From: DAIDHZ01 sp035480255
GTDB taxonomy: Bacteria > Chlamydiota > Chlamydiia > Chlamydiales > SM23-39
Length of the DNA stretch: 64,000 nt
Direction: 5' to 3'
Assembly (NCBI GenBank): GCA_964630875.1
Contig: CAZVXF010000004.1
Span: forward strand, 5,294-69,293
How positions within the stretch are numbered: position 1 is the first letter of the stretch; the number at the start of each line of letters is the position of its first letter. The notes beneath the pieces are model-generated. The model made no database searches. It had not been told where the DNA came from and worked only from the letters and a program-made list of their open reading frames with translations. Shown here piece after piece: positions 1-8,661 of the stretch. The position numbers and the translations under genes are program-made.

Positions 1-58
1 CGAAAGCGCCTGATACGCAGAGTATTGCGGCTAGAGCCATACTAAATGATTTTTTCAT
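1..58 (-). CDS. 5' end of an exported protein (partial)
   Basis: The first 19 codons of a minus-strand gene run off the left edge. They encode a typical signal peptide start: MKKSF followed by an Ala/Leu-rich hydrophobic core ending VSGAF. The mature protein lies outside the window, so no function can be given. The 117 bases upstream (59-175) are AT-rich and probably hold its promoter. Confidence 0.6.
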   Translation of the reverse strand, partial: MKKSFSMALAAILCVSGAF

Positions 59-175
59 AATAACCTCAAAAAATGTTTTATTTAAATTCTCAATTAGTTT
101 AACACAAACCAAAGTAATATGAAATTATACAGATTAATTTAAACAATATAATCTGAAAACTTTGTGGTTTATAAG

Positions 176-419
176 GAGGGAATCGCAAAACTCGCAAAAA
201 CAGCTGATGAAGTCTGAATGTGAACAAAAAAGAAAACAAGATGGGCAAGATATGCTTGATACGCATGATAAAAAAAAAGAAAGAGAGCTACCCCAGTCTG
301 AACTTACAAGATCGATTTTGGGTATACATCAAAGAGATTTTGAACAGGTTGTTAGGCAATTGGCAAAAAATTGAATCCAAGGGCAATTTTGGGGCCAAAT
401 GGAGTTTTGCAATTCTCTC
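176..419. mobile_element. MITE-like element, family 1, copy A
   Basis: The ends are near-perfect 18-bp inverted repeats: GAGGGAATCGCAAAACTC at 176-193 and its complement ending GCAATTCTCTC at 402-419. TA dinucleotides lie just outside both ends. The last ~80 bases match copies B and C at 28.3 and 53.6 kb. The middle (~195-330) differs from those copies and is longer. The right end abuts the stop codon of the outer-membrane protein gene at 420. No transposase is encoded, so it would be non-autonomous. Confidence 0.7.
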
Positions 420-1400
420 TTATCGATAATAGTTGAAAGCGGCAACTGCGCTCCAGAAGCGCCCTGCATTTTTGCCGGCAAACGTGAACCAGCAGCCAGC
501 AATAGCGCCGAGATTTGCGCTCCAATTATACTCGATTGCTGGAGCCATCGAATATTGAATCGAGAAGCCTGGAGCTCCAAGTGGCGCGGGGGTTCCAAGA
601 GGTGTAGTACCTGGATTGCCTGAAAAGTGAGGCTTGCCAGTCCATAGTCCTACAAAATCACAGGCGATGACCCAATGTTTGCTTAAAGTATATTCAAGTC
701 CAAGATCCGCTTCAAAGTTTTGGCCTGGGAAAAAGCGTGCATTTGTGTCAAAACTTCCTCCATAGGCATTAAAACCATGTAAATGGACGGGAGCTGGCAA
801 TTCATACTGAAGTGAAAGACGTGTATTTAGAAAATGAGCGCAGTGTACTTGAAATAGCTTCCCGAGGACAAAACCTGTTGCAGTGCGATAAGATCCTGTT
901 CCTCCGATGTCTACCCCGAGTTTTTTCGGATTCAAATGTTGATATTTTCCTGTTGGAAACATTTCTGTGATCAGGAATTTGATAAATGGGTACCAATCAT
1001 CAATATGTCGCGGTTTTAGCAGCTGGAAATCCAGGGTAAAAATAAAGTCTTGAAAAACCCACTGATCATGATGCTTGATCGAATTGTATGCAACTCCAGG
1101 AACAATTTGCATATCCATCCACTTTGTCAATCCGACCGATAAAACAGGCTGAATGCTTGTTGACCATAGTGTGTTGCGCGCTTCGACCACTTTGCCATGG
1201 GAATTATAGGCTCCCGTATTCGCCGTAAAATAGACATAAGGCTCGAAATTGAAATGCCCGCGTGTTACGACTACGTCACTTGGGCATAATAGAGGTCCGG
1301 TAAACCACGGATTTGGAGCATTCGAATGCTGTTGGGGTGTGATTACCTTATGGGCAAAGAGCTGCATTGATAGTGTGAGTAAAAAAAGAACTCGTGTCAT
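420..1400 (-). CDS. outer-membrane beta-barrel-like protein, paralogue 1
   Basis: A 326-residue exported protein with a signal peptide at about residues 1-16 (core FLLTLSMQLFA). The mature part is rich in alternating aromatic and polar strands and ends in an aromatic YYR, as expected for an outer-membrane barrel. It is clearly paralogous to the protein at 38716-39660. Shared blocks include PWFTGPLL (31-38), PTGKYQHLN (149-157), a PVH.(H/R)GFN.YGG block, an LAPAIEYN-like block and a W-F-AG(K/R)N block near the end. The repertoire resembles porin-like proteins of the phenol meta-pathway transporter type, but no substrate can be inferred. It is a single-gene unit, and its stop touches the right end of a MITE-like element. 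Confidence 0.75.
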   Translation of the reverse strand: MTRVLFLLTLSMQLFAHKVITPQQHSNAPNPWFTGPLLCPSDVVVTRGHFNFEPYVYFTANTGAYNSHGKVVEARNTLWSTSIQPVLSVGLTKWMDMQIVPGVAYNSIKHHDQWVFQDFIFTLDFQLLKPRHIDDWYPFIKFLITEMFPTGKYQHLNPKKLGVDIGGTGSYRTATGFVLGKLFQVHCAHFLNTRLSLQYELPAPVHLHGFNAYGGSFDTNARFFPGQNFEADLGLEYTLSKHWVIACDFVGLWTGKPHFSGNPGTTPLGTPAPLGAPGFSIQYSMAPAIEYNWSANLGAIAGCWFTFAGKNAGRFWSAVAAFNYYR

Positions 1401-1438
1401 AATTTTTTTTAGAATACAGTAGTGAATGATAAAAAAAC

Positions 1439-1816
1439 ATGTTTATTTTTTTGTGCACAATTTTTCATTTAGGTACAGCACAGCTGGACGTTGAGATTGC
1501 AGACACGAACTCGAGTCGCAATAGAGGACTTATGTTTCGGGAAACTCTTTCTGACACTCAAGGAATGCTCTTTATTTATGAAAAACCTGAAATTCTTTCC
1601 TTTTGGATGAAAAACACCTATATTCCTCTATCGATTGGCTTTTTTGATACAGATCAAATTTTAATGCAGATTGATGATATGGAACCGACAACTTCCATTT
1701 CTCCCCCAATCTATAAGAGTATTAAACCAGCTAAATTTGCTTTAGAAGTTTCAAAAAATTGGTTTAAAAAGAACAAAATATCTATTGGAGACAAATTTAC
1801 TTTATCAGTAGAATAG
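1439..1816 (+). CDS. DUF192 family protein
   Basis: A 125-residue protein with a short hydrophobic leader (residues 1-15). It carries the two DUF192 signatures, RGLMFRE (29-35) and FWMKNTYIPL (55-64), followed by the usual D-x-I-x-x-I-x-x-M-x-P stretch. The family is widespread, small and usually periplasmic, with no established biochemical role. The stop is separated by 4 bases from the start of the downstream symporter, suggesting co-transcription. Confidence 0.85.
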   Translation: MFIFLCTIFHLGTAQLDVEIADTNSSRNRGLMFRETLSDTQGMLFIYEKPEILSFWMKNTYIPLSIGFFDTDQILMQIDDMEPTTSISPPIYKSIKPAKFALEVSKNWFKKNKISIGDKFTLSVE

Positions 1817-1820
1817 CGAG

Positions 1821-3083
1821 ATGATGAAAAAAAAATCAAAAAGACCCTGGGGAGTTTTCATTGCGATCGCTCTGGCGATTGTATTTGGTACGTTAGTGGG
1901 TGATTCGAGGGAAATTTTTGGAATCAAAATCTTTTCCATCCTCGATGTGATCGGGATTCTGTTTTTAAATGCACTGACACTTGTCGTAGTTCCTCTTGTT
2001 TCCTCATCGATTATCGTTGGCATTTCTAGAATCGGAGGAGAAGAAGGGTTTAAGCGCATTGGCGCAAAAATGTTTTCTTTCTATATCGGCACCACTTTGC
2101 TTGCAATCTTAATTGGCCTATTGTTTGTGAATCTCATCGGTCCAGGCTACCAGTTTGGCAGCGTTCCGACAGCTGACATCGCGAATCTATCAAAAGAATT
2201 AAATACTAGCTCCTCTTCCATTTTGAATGTTTTATTATCTATTATTCCTGCAAATATCGTGAACGCTCTTTCTCAAGGAAACATGTTAGGGCTCATCTTT
2301 TTTAGCGGTTTTTTTGGATTTTGTATTTCAAAAATTGAAGAACACAATCGTGCTACTTTAAGAAGTTTTTTCACTGGGCTATTCCAGGTAATGATTCAGT
2401 TTACACATCTCATCATGAAATTTTTGCCAATCGGTGTTTTTTGTCTTGTTGCGAAAGTCTTTATGACAACAGGCCTCGAGTCACTCGCCTCTGTTGCTCT
2501 CTTTACGTTAACAGTGCTTCTCGGTTTGGTTGCCTTCATGTTTGTCGGTCTTCCTCTTTTGGTCAAAACACTTGCCAAGGTAAGTCCGATCCGTTTATTT
2601 AAGGCAATGAGTCCAGCATTGATCACTGCGTTCTCAACAAGTTCTTCTTCAGCCACGATCCCTGTGACCATTGACTGTGTGGAAAAAAGAGCTGGCGTAT
2701 CGAATCGAATTTGCAGTTTGGTTGTTCCTCTTGGTACCTCTATGAATATGTCTGGCTCTGCATTATATGAATGTGTTGCAGCCATGTTTGTCGCGCAAGC
2801 ATATGGCATTGAATTAACGATGATGAAACAATTTCTAATCGTAGTTTTAGCGCTCATTACTTCAATTGGAGTTGCAGGAATCCCTTCGGCGAGTTTAGTC
2901 GCCGTTCTGTTGATCTTAAAAGTGATCGGACTTCCTTTAGAAGGAATTGGCCTCTTTATTGCTGTCGATCGTATTTTGGATATGTGTCGAACAACGGTCA
3001 ACGTTTTTAGCGATAGCTGCTGCGCTGTATTAGTGGCTAAAAGCGAGGGCGAGAAAAACGTGCTCACTAGCGATGAGTATTAA
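1821..3083 (+). CDS. gltP: sodium/proton:dicarboxylate (glutamate/aspartate) symporter
   Basis: A 420-residue SDF/DAACS-family transporter that imports glutamate, aspartate or C4-dicarboxylates across the inner membrane. The family hallmarks are visible: the serine-rich re-entrant loop STSSSSATIP (~270-280), the NMSG motif (~308-311), the second hairpin GIPSASL (~352) and the substrate-binding helix DRILDMCRTTVNV (~382-394). Multiple hydrophobic helices cover the protein. Chlamydiaceae carry an SDF-family homologue. Two adjacent ATG codons are possible starts. The gene converges on cspA. Confidence 0.88.
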   Translation: MMKKKSKRPWGVFIAIALAIVFGTLVGDSREIFGIKIFSILDVIGILFLNALTLVVVPLVSSSIIVGISRIGGEEGFKRIGAKMFSFYIGTTLLAILIGLLFVNLIGPGYQFGSVPTADIANLSKELNTSSSSILNVLLSIIPANIVNALSQGNMLGLIFFSGFFGFCISKIEEHNRATLRSFFTGLFQVMIQFTHLIMKFLPIGVFCLVAKVFMTTGLESLASVALFTLTVLLGLVAFMFVGLPLLVKTLAKVSPIRLFKAMSPALITAFSTSSSSATIPVTIDCVEKRAGVSNRICSLVVPLGTSMNMSGSALYECVAAMFVAQAYGIELTMMKQFLIVVLALITSIGVAGIPSASLVAVLLILKVIGLPLEGIGLFIAVDRILDMCRTTVNVFSDSCCAVLVAKSEGEKNVLTSDEY

Positions 3084-3097
3084 CCTGAAGTTCAGGT
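3083..3097. terminator. small palindrome between convergent genes
   Basis: ACCTGAAGTTCAGGT forms a short hairpin (5-bp stem) directly after the symporter stop, facing the 3' end of cspA. The stem is short and no T-run follows on either strand, so a terminator role is only a suggestion. Confidence 0.25.
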
Positions 3098-3099
3098 GA

Positions 3100-3300
3100 T
3101 TAGGCTGATTTTACGTGTATCGCTTCAGGGCCTTTTCTCCCTATCGAATTTTCATATTCGACCCTTTGCCCATCCATTACTGTATGGTCTTCGGTGTCGA
3201 TATTGGCACTTTGAATATATACATCGCGCGTTCCGTCATCTGGTGAGACAAAACCAAAACCTTTTTCTTTATTAAACCACTTTACTGTGCCTTTTGGCAT
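3100..3300 (-). CDS. cspA: cold-shock domain protein
   Basis: A 66-residue single cold-shock domain that binds single-stranded nucleic acid. RNP1 is intact (KGFGFV, 13-18). RNP2 reads DVYIQ (26-30) instead of the usual D(V/I)F(V/A)H, so the conserved Phe and His are Tyr and Gln here. An AGAGG ribosome-binding site lies 7 bases before the ATG. It starts 19 bases after the stop of the DUF892 gene on the same strand and is probably co-transcribed with it. Confidence 0.92.
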   Translation of the reverse strand: MPKGTVKWFNKEKGFGFVSPDDGTRDVYIQSANIDTEDHTVMDGQRVEYENSIGRKGPEAIHVKSA

Positions 3301-3319
3301 ATAATAGACCTCTTTATTA

Positions 3320-3829
3320 TTATGCGCATTTTCTGCAGGCTTTCTGATTGACTCCAGCTCTAAATAAAGAACCTTCAGCGATATCAGTTAGTTTTTTATC
3401 AGCACTTCCTTCTTCTTTTCCTGATTCCTTAAAAAGATTCTCAAAGGCTGGCAATCTAAGATGTTTTGCATATGTTTTCAGTGTTCCATAATGAGCAATT
3501 TCAAGATGCTTAATCTTTTGGAGATAGCCGATAATCGCCGCATCTTGAGTATCGCTTTCGTAATGCGCTTTAACAATATGCTTCCACTCTTCTACAAAGC
3601 CTTCCATCGAGCGACAAACAGCTTTCATAGGACTTTCTTTAATTTCTGTCAGAATACGCTCTAAACGAGTAATTTGAGCTTCGGCTTGTTTGAGCTGTTC
3701 ATCGATCATCTCTTTGAGATGCTTTGAAGTAACAGCCTTTAAGACTTTCGGCAATAATTTAACTATATGGCATTCAGTAGCATAAGCTTCTTTTAACTCA
3801 TTGATGAATAACTCAAAAAAATCTTTCAT
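3320..3829 (-). CDS. DUF892 / YciE-like ferritin-like protein
   Basis: A 169-residue all-helical protein beginning with the family's F-x-x-(E/H)-L-x-(E/D)-x-Y-x-x-E pattern (FINELKEAYATE, 8-19) and continuing with EIAHYGTL (~111-118). DUF892 proteins fold as ferritin-like four-helix bundles and are usually linked to stress responses. The C-terminus extends past the bundle with a Lys/Cys-containing tail (ACRKCA). Its linkage to cspA fits a stress-related unit. Confidence 0.82.
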   Translation of the reverse strand: MKDFFELFINELKEAYATECHIVKLLPKVLKAVTSKHLKEMIDEQLKQAEAQITRLERILTEIKESPMKAVCRSMEGFVEEWKHIVKAHYESDTQDAAIIGYLQKIKHLEIAHYGTLKTYAKHLRLPAFENLFKESGKEEGSADKKLTDIAEGSLFRAGVNQKACRKCA

Positions 3830-3928
3830 AATACCTCAAAGCGTACATTAACTATTTTATATCAAAATATTATTATTAATGCAAATTAACACGATATTGT
3901 ATTATAATTATAGAGTAATTAAGAGGTT

Positions 3929-4192
3929 ATGATGATTAGAATTAATAATTCAAAGGCTGTTGCTGTATTCACTCACGCTACGAAAGAAATCATGCCTTAT
4001 ACGTATGCATTTGAAAGAGAACAAGCTCTCCGAAAAATCGATGTACTTTTGATGCAGTTCAGGAACGTCATTAAGAATAAAGAGGCGGGGCACAAACAAG
4101 TTTTTGACCACTGTTACACACTAAGTAGAGAACAAAAAGGCGCCGCAAACTTCTTCATGTTTGTAGGCATTCCGTTTTTTATCTTTAGATAA
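3929..4192 (+). CDS. small hypothetical protein
   Basis: An 87-residue reading frame preceded by AAGAGG, which sits too close to the first ATG (3929), so the second ATG (3932) may be the true start. The body is helical and charged (EREQALRKIDVLLMQFRNVIKNKE) and the C-terminus is hydrophobic (FFMFVGIPFFIF), possibly a membrane tail. It overlaps the end of the convergent DUF155 gene by 8 bases. No family is recognised. Confidence 0.45.
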   Translation: MMIRINNSKAVAVFTHATKEIMPYTYAFEREQALRKIDVLLMQFRNVIKNKEAGHKQVFDHCYTLSREQKGAANFFMFVGIPFFIFR

Positions 4193-5015
4193 TATGAAAC
4201 AGATCGCGCAGCAACGCGATCGTCACTTCGATCACAATCAGAATAATAATTGTCATCTCTAGACGATTTGTCTTCTGATGGTTTAACTCATTGCCTAAGA
4301 TTTCAAAGAGCTCATGCATCAAATTCAGACGTCGATTGAGTAATTCGACTCGCTTTCCTACATCTAAATAGTGGATGACTTTTCGATAACTTGGTTCGAG
4401 TTCTGCGTGTTCCCAAAAAAATTCGGGAGTATCTAGGATTTCAGTGTGTAGATTCACGTAATTTCGTTCTAGAAAAAGCTCCCCCATCTTCTGCGAGGTC
4501 TGTTTTCTTGTGAGGGAAATTTTTCCTTTGTGTGCCAAATCTTTAGGTAATTGCTTACACGTTTCAACAGTTCTCGCAATTGTCTCTTCAAAAACTGTTA
4601 ATTTTACAGATTGAGCCATTGCGTAGGAAATCGCAAGTTTCAAAGTGGGATCTTTTTTATTGAGAACCACTTCATCCTCTTGGATTTCCATTTTCGTGCC
4701 ATAAGCAAATGTGAATTCATCCAATTCGACTTTGATGAGGGGCTCTTTTTCAAATTTTTTTAAGTTTGCGAGATGTTCTGTCTCTTCTGTATCAGTAAAT
4801 CCCCAGAAAACGACGACTCCATAGGGAAAATAAAAAATGTCATGCTTCCCCTTTTTCTCATCCTTCGGTTGCATATGAATGACATCGCGATAAAGTTGGG
4901 CTGTAACTAGAGGTTGTAAAAATTGAAACAGTCGTGGAATATCATAGCCACTTGCAGAAGAATAGACAGTACATCTCATACAATCATTCATAAATGAAAT
5001 GAAATTCTTTTTCAA
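4185..5015 (-). CDS. DUF155 (RMD1/YagE-like) protein
   Basis: A 276-residue protein of the DUF155/RMD1 type. The diagnostic block YFPYGVVVFWGF (~62-73) is followed by a helical region and a C-terminal membrane anchor (MTIIILIVIEVTIALL, ~253-268). Members occur in yeast and in many bacteria; a molecular activity is not established. The start is uncertain: M1 at 5015 overlaps the divergent gene at 4999, while M9 (4991) and M13 (4979) would remove the overlap. None has a convincing ribosome-binding site. Confidence 0.8.
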   Translation of the reverse strand: MKKNFISFMNDCMRCTVYSSASGYDIPRLFQFLQPLVTAQLYRDVIHMQPKDEKKGKHDIFYFPYGVVVFWGFTDTEETEHLANLKKFEKEPLIKVELDEFTFAYGTKMEIQEDEVVLNKKDPTLKLAISYAMAQSVKLTVFEETIARTVETCKQLPKDLAHKGKISLTRKQTSQKMGELFLERNYVNLHTEILDTPEFFWEHAELEPSYRKVIHYLDVGKRVELLNRRLNLMHELFEILGNELNHQKTNRLEMTIIILIVIEVTIALLRDLFHII

Positions 5016-6168
5016 AACATGTTTTATTTTTTCTTCACTGTATGCGGGCAGAATAAGCTACGACATCGATATGTCTCCGTACGCCGGAGCCAATAATTTG
5101 TTGTTTGCAACAGATTTGATCGAGCAAATTCAGCCTTTTAAAGAGTCAAATAGTTGGAAAGCACGATTTGGCCGTTTCAATGAACTAATCCTCTTTTATC
5201 TGCCTCTGAACTACTTTACAAGCATTGTCCAGCATGAGGTCTTTGGCCATGGATATCGAATCAGAGATATTGATCATGGGATTGTCCGTGTTCACGGATA
5301 TCAATTCACGTTTCCCCCGCCTTACGGAAGCGGGAGTGCATCGACTCGATTTTCTATCGATGTAGATCGGATCACACCGACTGATCTCACAACGATTTCC
5401 ATTGCGGGGCTTGAAGCACAATCAATCTTAGCGCTCCAGACAAAATTCAATTGGTTAGGCTTGAATGCAATGGATGCACGAGAAAGCGTTCTTTATTTGG
5501 TGAGCCAATTTGCACTCAATCTTTATGCATCGGGAAATGGTGATGATAGTCATGATCTCGTCGGATACATCCATCTATTAAATTATACGTATACTGACAC
5601 CCTTTTAACTGAAGAAAGAATCCGCAATCTTTCTTGGATTAATCTTGCAGATCCTTTTACTTACTTTTCTGTTTATGCTTGGTTTCATTATCTTGTCAGC
5701 GGCAAACAAACAGCCATTCCAATGATTCCAATCAAGTCATGGGGGTATTTATTTGGAGCAAGGCTTGGCCTAACCCCCTTCGGTCCTGAATATTTTTTCG
5801 ATCATTATCTGATGAAAGAAGCTAGGCCCATTTACTTTTATCTAAGGGCAGGTGCTCATTCGAATAATACTTATTTCGGTGCCGGATTCTATTCGCCCAC
5901 ACTTTTTAAGAAAAAACGATGGGCTTTTGGCGGCAGATTAGACGTTTGGAGACAGCCTGAGCTTCTATTATTTGGAGAACCTCCCTATTCGTCAATGGAG
6001 CAGCATCAACAACTGATGGGAATTGCATCATCTGTTATCTGTTCTTATCAAAAAAATAGATGGCTTGGATTTGAGACAGAAATTGGTTTCAAAACAAAAG
6101 GATTTGTTCCTGGCTATTCGCTCTTCGCAAGTCCAATCATTCGGATTTCTTACTTGTCTTCATTTTAA
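4999..6168 (+). CDS. exported HExxGH-motif membrane protein, unknown
   Basis: A 389-residue protein with a short signal peptide (MKFFFKTCFIFSSLYA). Residues 79-84 read HEVFGH, a candidate zinc-binding motif, set in a hydrophobic stretch (LPLNYFTSIVQHEVFGHG). The C-terminal ~150 residues alternate aromatic and polar positions and end RISYLSSF, resembling outer-membrane barrel strands with a terminal Phe. The combination suggests an outer-membrane-associated metalloprotein, but no named family is recognised and catalysis is unproven. It is divergent from and slightly overlaps the DUF155 gene. Confidence 0.6.
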   Translation: MKFFFKTCFIFSSLYAGRISYDIDMSPYAGANNLLFATDLIEQIQPFKESNSWKARFGRFNELILFYLPLNYFTSIVQHEVFGHGYRIRDIDHGIVRVHGYQFTFPPPYGSGSASTRFSIDVDRITPTDLTTISIAGLEAQSILALQTKFNWLGLNAMDARESVLYLVSQFALNLYASGNGDDSHDLVGYIHLLNYTYTDTLLTEERIRNLSWINLADPFTYFSVYAWFHYLVSGKQTAIPMIPIKSWGYLFGARLGLTPFGPEYFFDHYLMKEARPIYFYLRAGAHSNNTYFGAGFYSPTLFKKKRWAFGGRLDVWRQPELLLFGEPPYSSMEQHQQLMGIASSVICSYQKNRWLGFETEIGFKTKGFVPGYSLFASPIIRISYLSSF

Positions 6169-6175
6169 GAGTGAA

Positions 6176-6520
6176 TTACTCGATTTGTTTGATAAAAGCA
6201 TTGAGTACGAGATGAAGATTGGCTCTTATTTTAGGAGAGATCCACCAGCGGACCATCCATGCAAATGGGCCAGACAGCTTAAAATCATAACGGATTTCTG
6301 TACCAGAGCCTGTTTTAACCACTTCATGAGAAAAAACAAGACGGATGAACAATGCCTTCCAAGAGACTGAAAAACTTCGTCCAGGAATCACATCTAGAAT
6401 CGTATAGTGAATTTTTTGATTGATCCCAGTCGCGCCTGAGACAAGTTTGCCTTGATGCGCATGAGACCAAGCGGCCCAGACTTTTTCAGCAGAGGCACGC
6501 GTATATCCTACAATTGACAT
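6176..6520 (-). CDS. SRPBCC / polyketide-cyclase-like protein
   Basis: A 114-residue protein with START-like fold features: an N-terminal A-x-x-V-W-x-A-W helix start (ASAEKVWAAWS), a central GxxxxxxI stretch with IPGRSFSVSW, and a C-terminal long helix. It is shorter than typical SRPBCC domains (130-150 residues), so an N-terminal strand may be missing. Ligand and function are unknown. It converges on the HExxGH gene with a 7-base gap and diverges from msrB. Confidence 0.6.
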   Translation of the reverse strand: MSIVGYTRASAEKVWAAWSHAHQGKLVSGATGINQKIHYTILDVIPGRSFSVSWKALFIRLVFSHEVVKTGSGTEIRYDFKLSGPFAWMVRWWISPKIRANLHLVLNAFIKQIE

Positions 6521-6549
6521 ATCGCTATTTTACTACTATATAGAATTTT

Positions 6550-6987
6550 ATGCTCGCAATCATTCTCCTTCTTACAGCTTGGACCGGAACTAAGATTACA
6601 CATTCAGATGCCGAATGGCGCATAAAGCTTGGCGAAAAAAACTATCATGTCATGAGAGAAGCTGGAACTGAAAATTCTTTTTTAGGAAAATATGTCTTTA
6701 CAGATGAAAAAGGAATGTATCGATGCGCTGGCTGCAATCTCGCGTTATTTGATTCGAAAGATAAAATATTTTTAGGATGCGGATGGCCAACATTTTCAAA
6801 GCCTATATTTCCAAAAAATGTGTATTATTTAGAAGATTGGAGAATCGGTTTTAAACGCTACCAAGTTTTATGCCGCCAATGCGACTCCCACCTTGGACAT
6901 GTATTTAAAGAAGAAAGTTTACGCTACTGCGTCAATTCTTGTTGCTTGACTCTAGATCTTGATTCTGTTATAAGTTTCATCGAATAA
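6550..6987 (+). CDS. msrB: exported peptide-methionine (R)-S-oxide reductase
   Basis: A 145-residue MsrB that repairs R-methionine sulfoxide in proteins. The zinc-site pairs C59-x-x-C62 and C108-x-x-C111, the GWPTFS motif (79-84), GHVF (116-119) and the catalytic cysteine in RYCVNS (C127) are all present. A hydrophobic leader (MLAIILLLTAWTG) points to export, so it probably acts in the periplasm. Extra cysteines at 131-132, just after the active site, could take part in disulfide recycling; that is inference. The ATG has no clear ribosome-binding site. Confidence 0.88.
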   Translation: MLAIILLLTAWTGTKITHSDAEWRIKLGEKNYHVMREAGTENSFLGKYVFTDEKGMYRCAGCNLALFDSKDKIFLGCGWPTFSKPIFPKNVYYLEDWRIGFKRYQVLCRQCDSHLGHVFKEESLRYCVNSCCLTLDLDSVISFIE

Positions 6988-7003
6988 GACGATGGAATTC
7001 TGA

Positions 7004-8512
7004 ATGGCATCAGCGGGAGTTAATTCTCCACTCGTCAGATGGCGCAAGCGCCTCTGGCCAATTCAAGCATACGAACTCAAGAAAATTCTCCCATTACTTT
7101 TTATGAAATTCTTCATCTCGTTCACCTATGGGGTGTTAACGACGATGAAAGACGCGGCCGTGGTCACGGCAAAAGGATCAGGCGCTGAAGTCATCCCAAT
7201 TCTTAAAGGCTGGATCGTTTTACCGATTGCACTGGGTGCGACCCTCCTCTATTCAAAACTTGCGAACACTTTCCGAAGATCTGTCCTTTTTTATAGCATT
7301 ATCACCTGTTTCATGGTTTTTGTGGTGATTTATGGGTTTGTCCTATATCCGAATATGGATGCCCTCTCCCCTCATGCCTCCGCTGATTGGATCTTAGACA
7401 AAATTGGAGCTCAAAATAGTCATTGGATAGCCATTTATAGAAATTGGATTCCTTCTCTCTTCTTTGTAGCTGCGGAACTTTGGGGAAGCATTGTCATCTT
7501 CCTGCTCTTTTGGGGCTTTGTCAATCATATTTGTAATTTTAATGAAGCCAAGCGCTGCTACAACATGTTTATTGCAGGCGGTGATTTAGCTCAAATGTTT
7601 ACAGGACCAGTCGTCTGTTTTTTTACAGGAAGATATCTTGCTGAACACTTCCATCTTGCCCTTCAAAGTCTAGTTTTGGTCGTTCTGTTCTTTGGCTTCA
7701 TGATCATGGCTCTTCACTTCTTACTCACCCGCAAGATTTTGAAAGATAAAAGGCTCTACCAACCAGAAGAAAAAATCGATTTAGAGACAAAGACGAAACT
7801 GACGCTACTGCAAAGCATAAAATTTATTGCCAAGTCCCCTTATCTTCGATGGATCGCCGTGATGGTCATTGCCTATGGTCTCACAATGAATCTTACCGAA
7901 GTGACTTGGAAAGCAAACTTAAAGCTCGCTTGCCCAGATCAAGGCACGTATACATCTTTTATGGCGAATGTGAGCTCTTGGGTAGGAATCTGTTCGTTTA
8001 TTATTACATTATTTTTTAGCGGCGCTCTCATTCGATCTGTCGGTTGGTTAAGGTGCGCGCAACTTCCTCCCGTTGTCATTGGGATTACAAGCCTTACTTT
8101 CTTATCCCTCTTCCTAAATCCTGAATGGCTTTCTCCGCTATCGGGATTTGCAACCCCATTAATGCTGATTGTTCTCTTTGGAGCCTTTCAAAACATTTCG
8201 ACGAAAGTGATGAAGTATGCCTTCTTTGATCCGACAAAAGAGATGGCCTATATTCCACTTGATATGGAGTCGAAAGTTAAAGGAAAAGCAGCCATTGATG
8301 TGATTGGCTCAAGACTTGGCAAGTCCGGCGCTGCCTGGATTCAAATCGTATTGATCCAAATCGTTGGAACAGGCTCAGTACTTTCGATCACGCATGCACT
8401 CATACCAATCATCGCATGTACAATCTTCTTTTGGATCTTCTCGGTGAGATCTCTCAATAAGGAATTCGAGAAAAAGAACCTTACCTTACAAGCCGCTACT
8501 CAAGAAAGTTAA
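7004..8512 (+). CDS. ATP/ADP (nucleotide) translocase, NTT family
   Basis: A 502-residue multi-helix carrier of the NTT/TlcA type found in Chlamydiae, Rickettsiae and plastids. It exchanges bacterial ADP for host ATP or moves other nucleotides. Family features are the MKFFISFTYGVLTTMKDAAVV region in the first helices, the ELWGS motif in the middle, and the FGAFQNI..KVMKYAFFDPTKEMAYIPLD block near residue 400-425. The conserved charged residues K, E and K of the transport path appear in these blocks. It supports an obligate intracellular lifestyle. Specificity (ATP/ADP versus other NTPs) cannot be decided from sequence alone. Confidence 0.93.
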   Translation: MASAGVNSPLVRWRKRLWPIQAYELKKILPLLFMKFFISFTYGVLTTMKDAAVVTAKGSGAEVIPILKGWIVLPIALGATLLYSKLANTFRRSVLFYSIITCFMVFVVIYGFVLYPNMDALSPHASADWILDKIGAQNSHWIAIYRNWIPSLFFVAAELWGSIVIFLLFWGFVNHICNFNEAKRCYNMFIAGGDLAQMFTGPVVCFFTGRYLAEHFHLALQSLVLVVLFFGFMIMALHFLLTRKILKDKRLYQPEEKIDLETKTKLTLLQSIKFIAKSPYLRWIAVMVIAYGLTMNLTEVTWKANLKLACPDQGTYTSFMANVSSWVGICSFIITLFFSGALIRSVGWLRCAQLPPVVIGITSLTFLSLFLNPEWLSPLSGFATPLMLIVLFGAFQNISTKVMKYAFFDPTKEMAYIPLDMESKVKGKAAIDVIGSRLGKSGAAWIQIVLIQIVGTGSVLSITHALIPIIACTIFFWIFSVRSLNKEFEKKNLTLQAATQES

Positions 8513-8617
8513 TCCCGAATGGTTTGATGGCTACAAGCTCACAAGGCTTTAAAAATGCTCTCGCAAAGAGAGTTGCTGAAAAAAAGTACAACAAGCGGGT
8601 TAGTGATCCTGTTTTTA

Positions 8618-8660
8618 AGGGGCAACTCCAGAGTCGAGTTGCTTCCCTTTCGATTATTCT
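8618..8660 (+). terminator. possible terminator after the nucleotide translocase
   Basis: GCAACTC (8622-8628) and GAGTTGC (8636-8642) form a 7-bp stem with a 7-base loop. The arms extend through GGG and CCC with a TT bulge, and T-rich sequence follows. It sits between the convergent translocase and MORN genes. Confidence 0.35.
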
Positions 8661-8661
8661 T

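Noticed and set aside
162..374. Plus-strand frame through MITE copy A as a real gene
   Set aside because: It runs through the inverted end of the element and ends in repeat sequence. Only a fragment of it resembles protein, so it is treated as part of the element.
2396..3067. Minus-strand frame opposite the symporter
   Set aside because: It lies wholly inside a well-supported symporter gene and has no own features.
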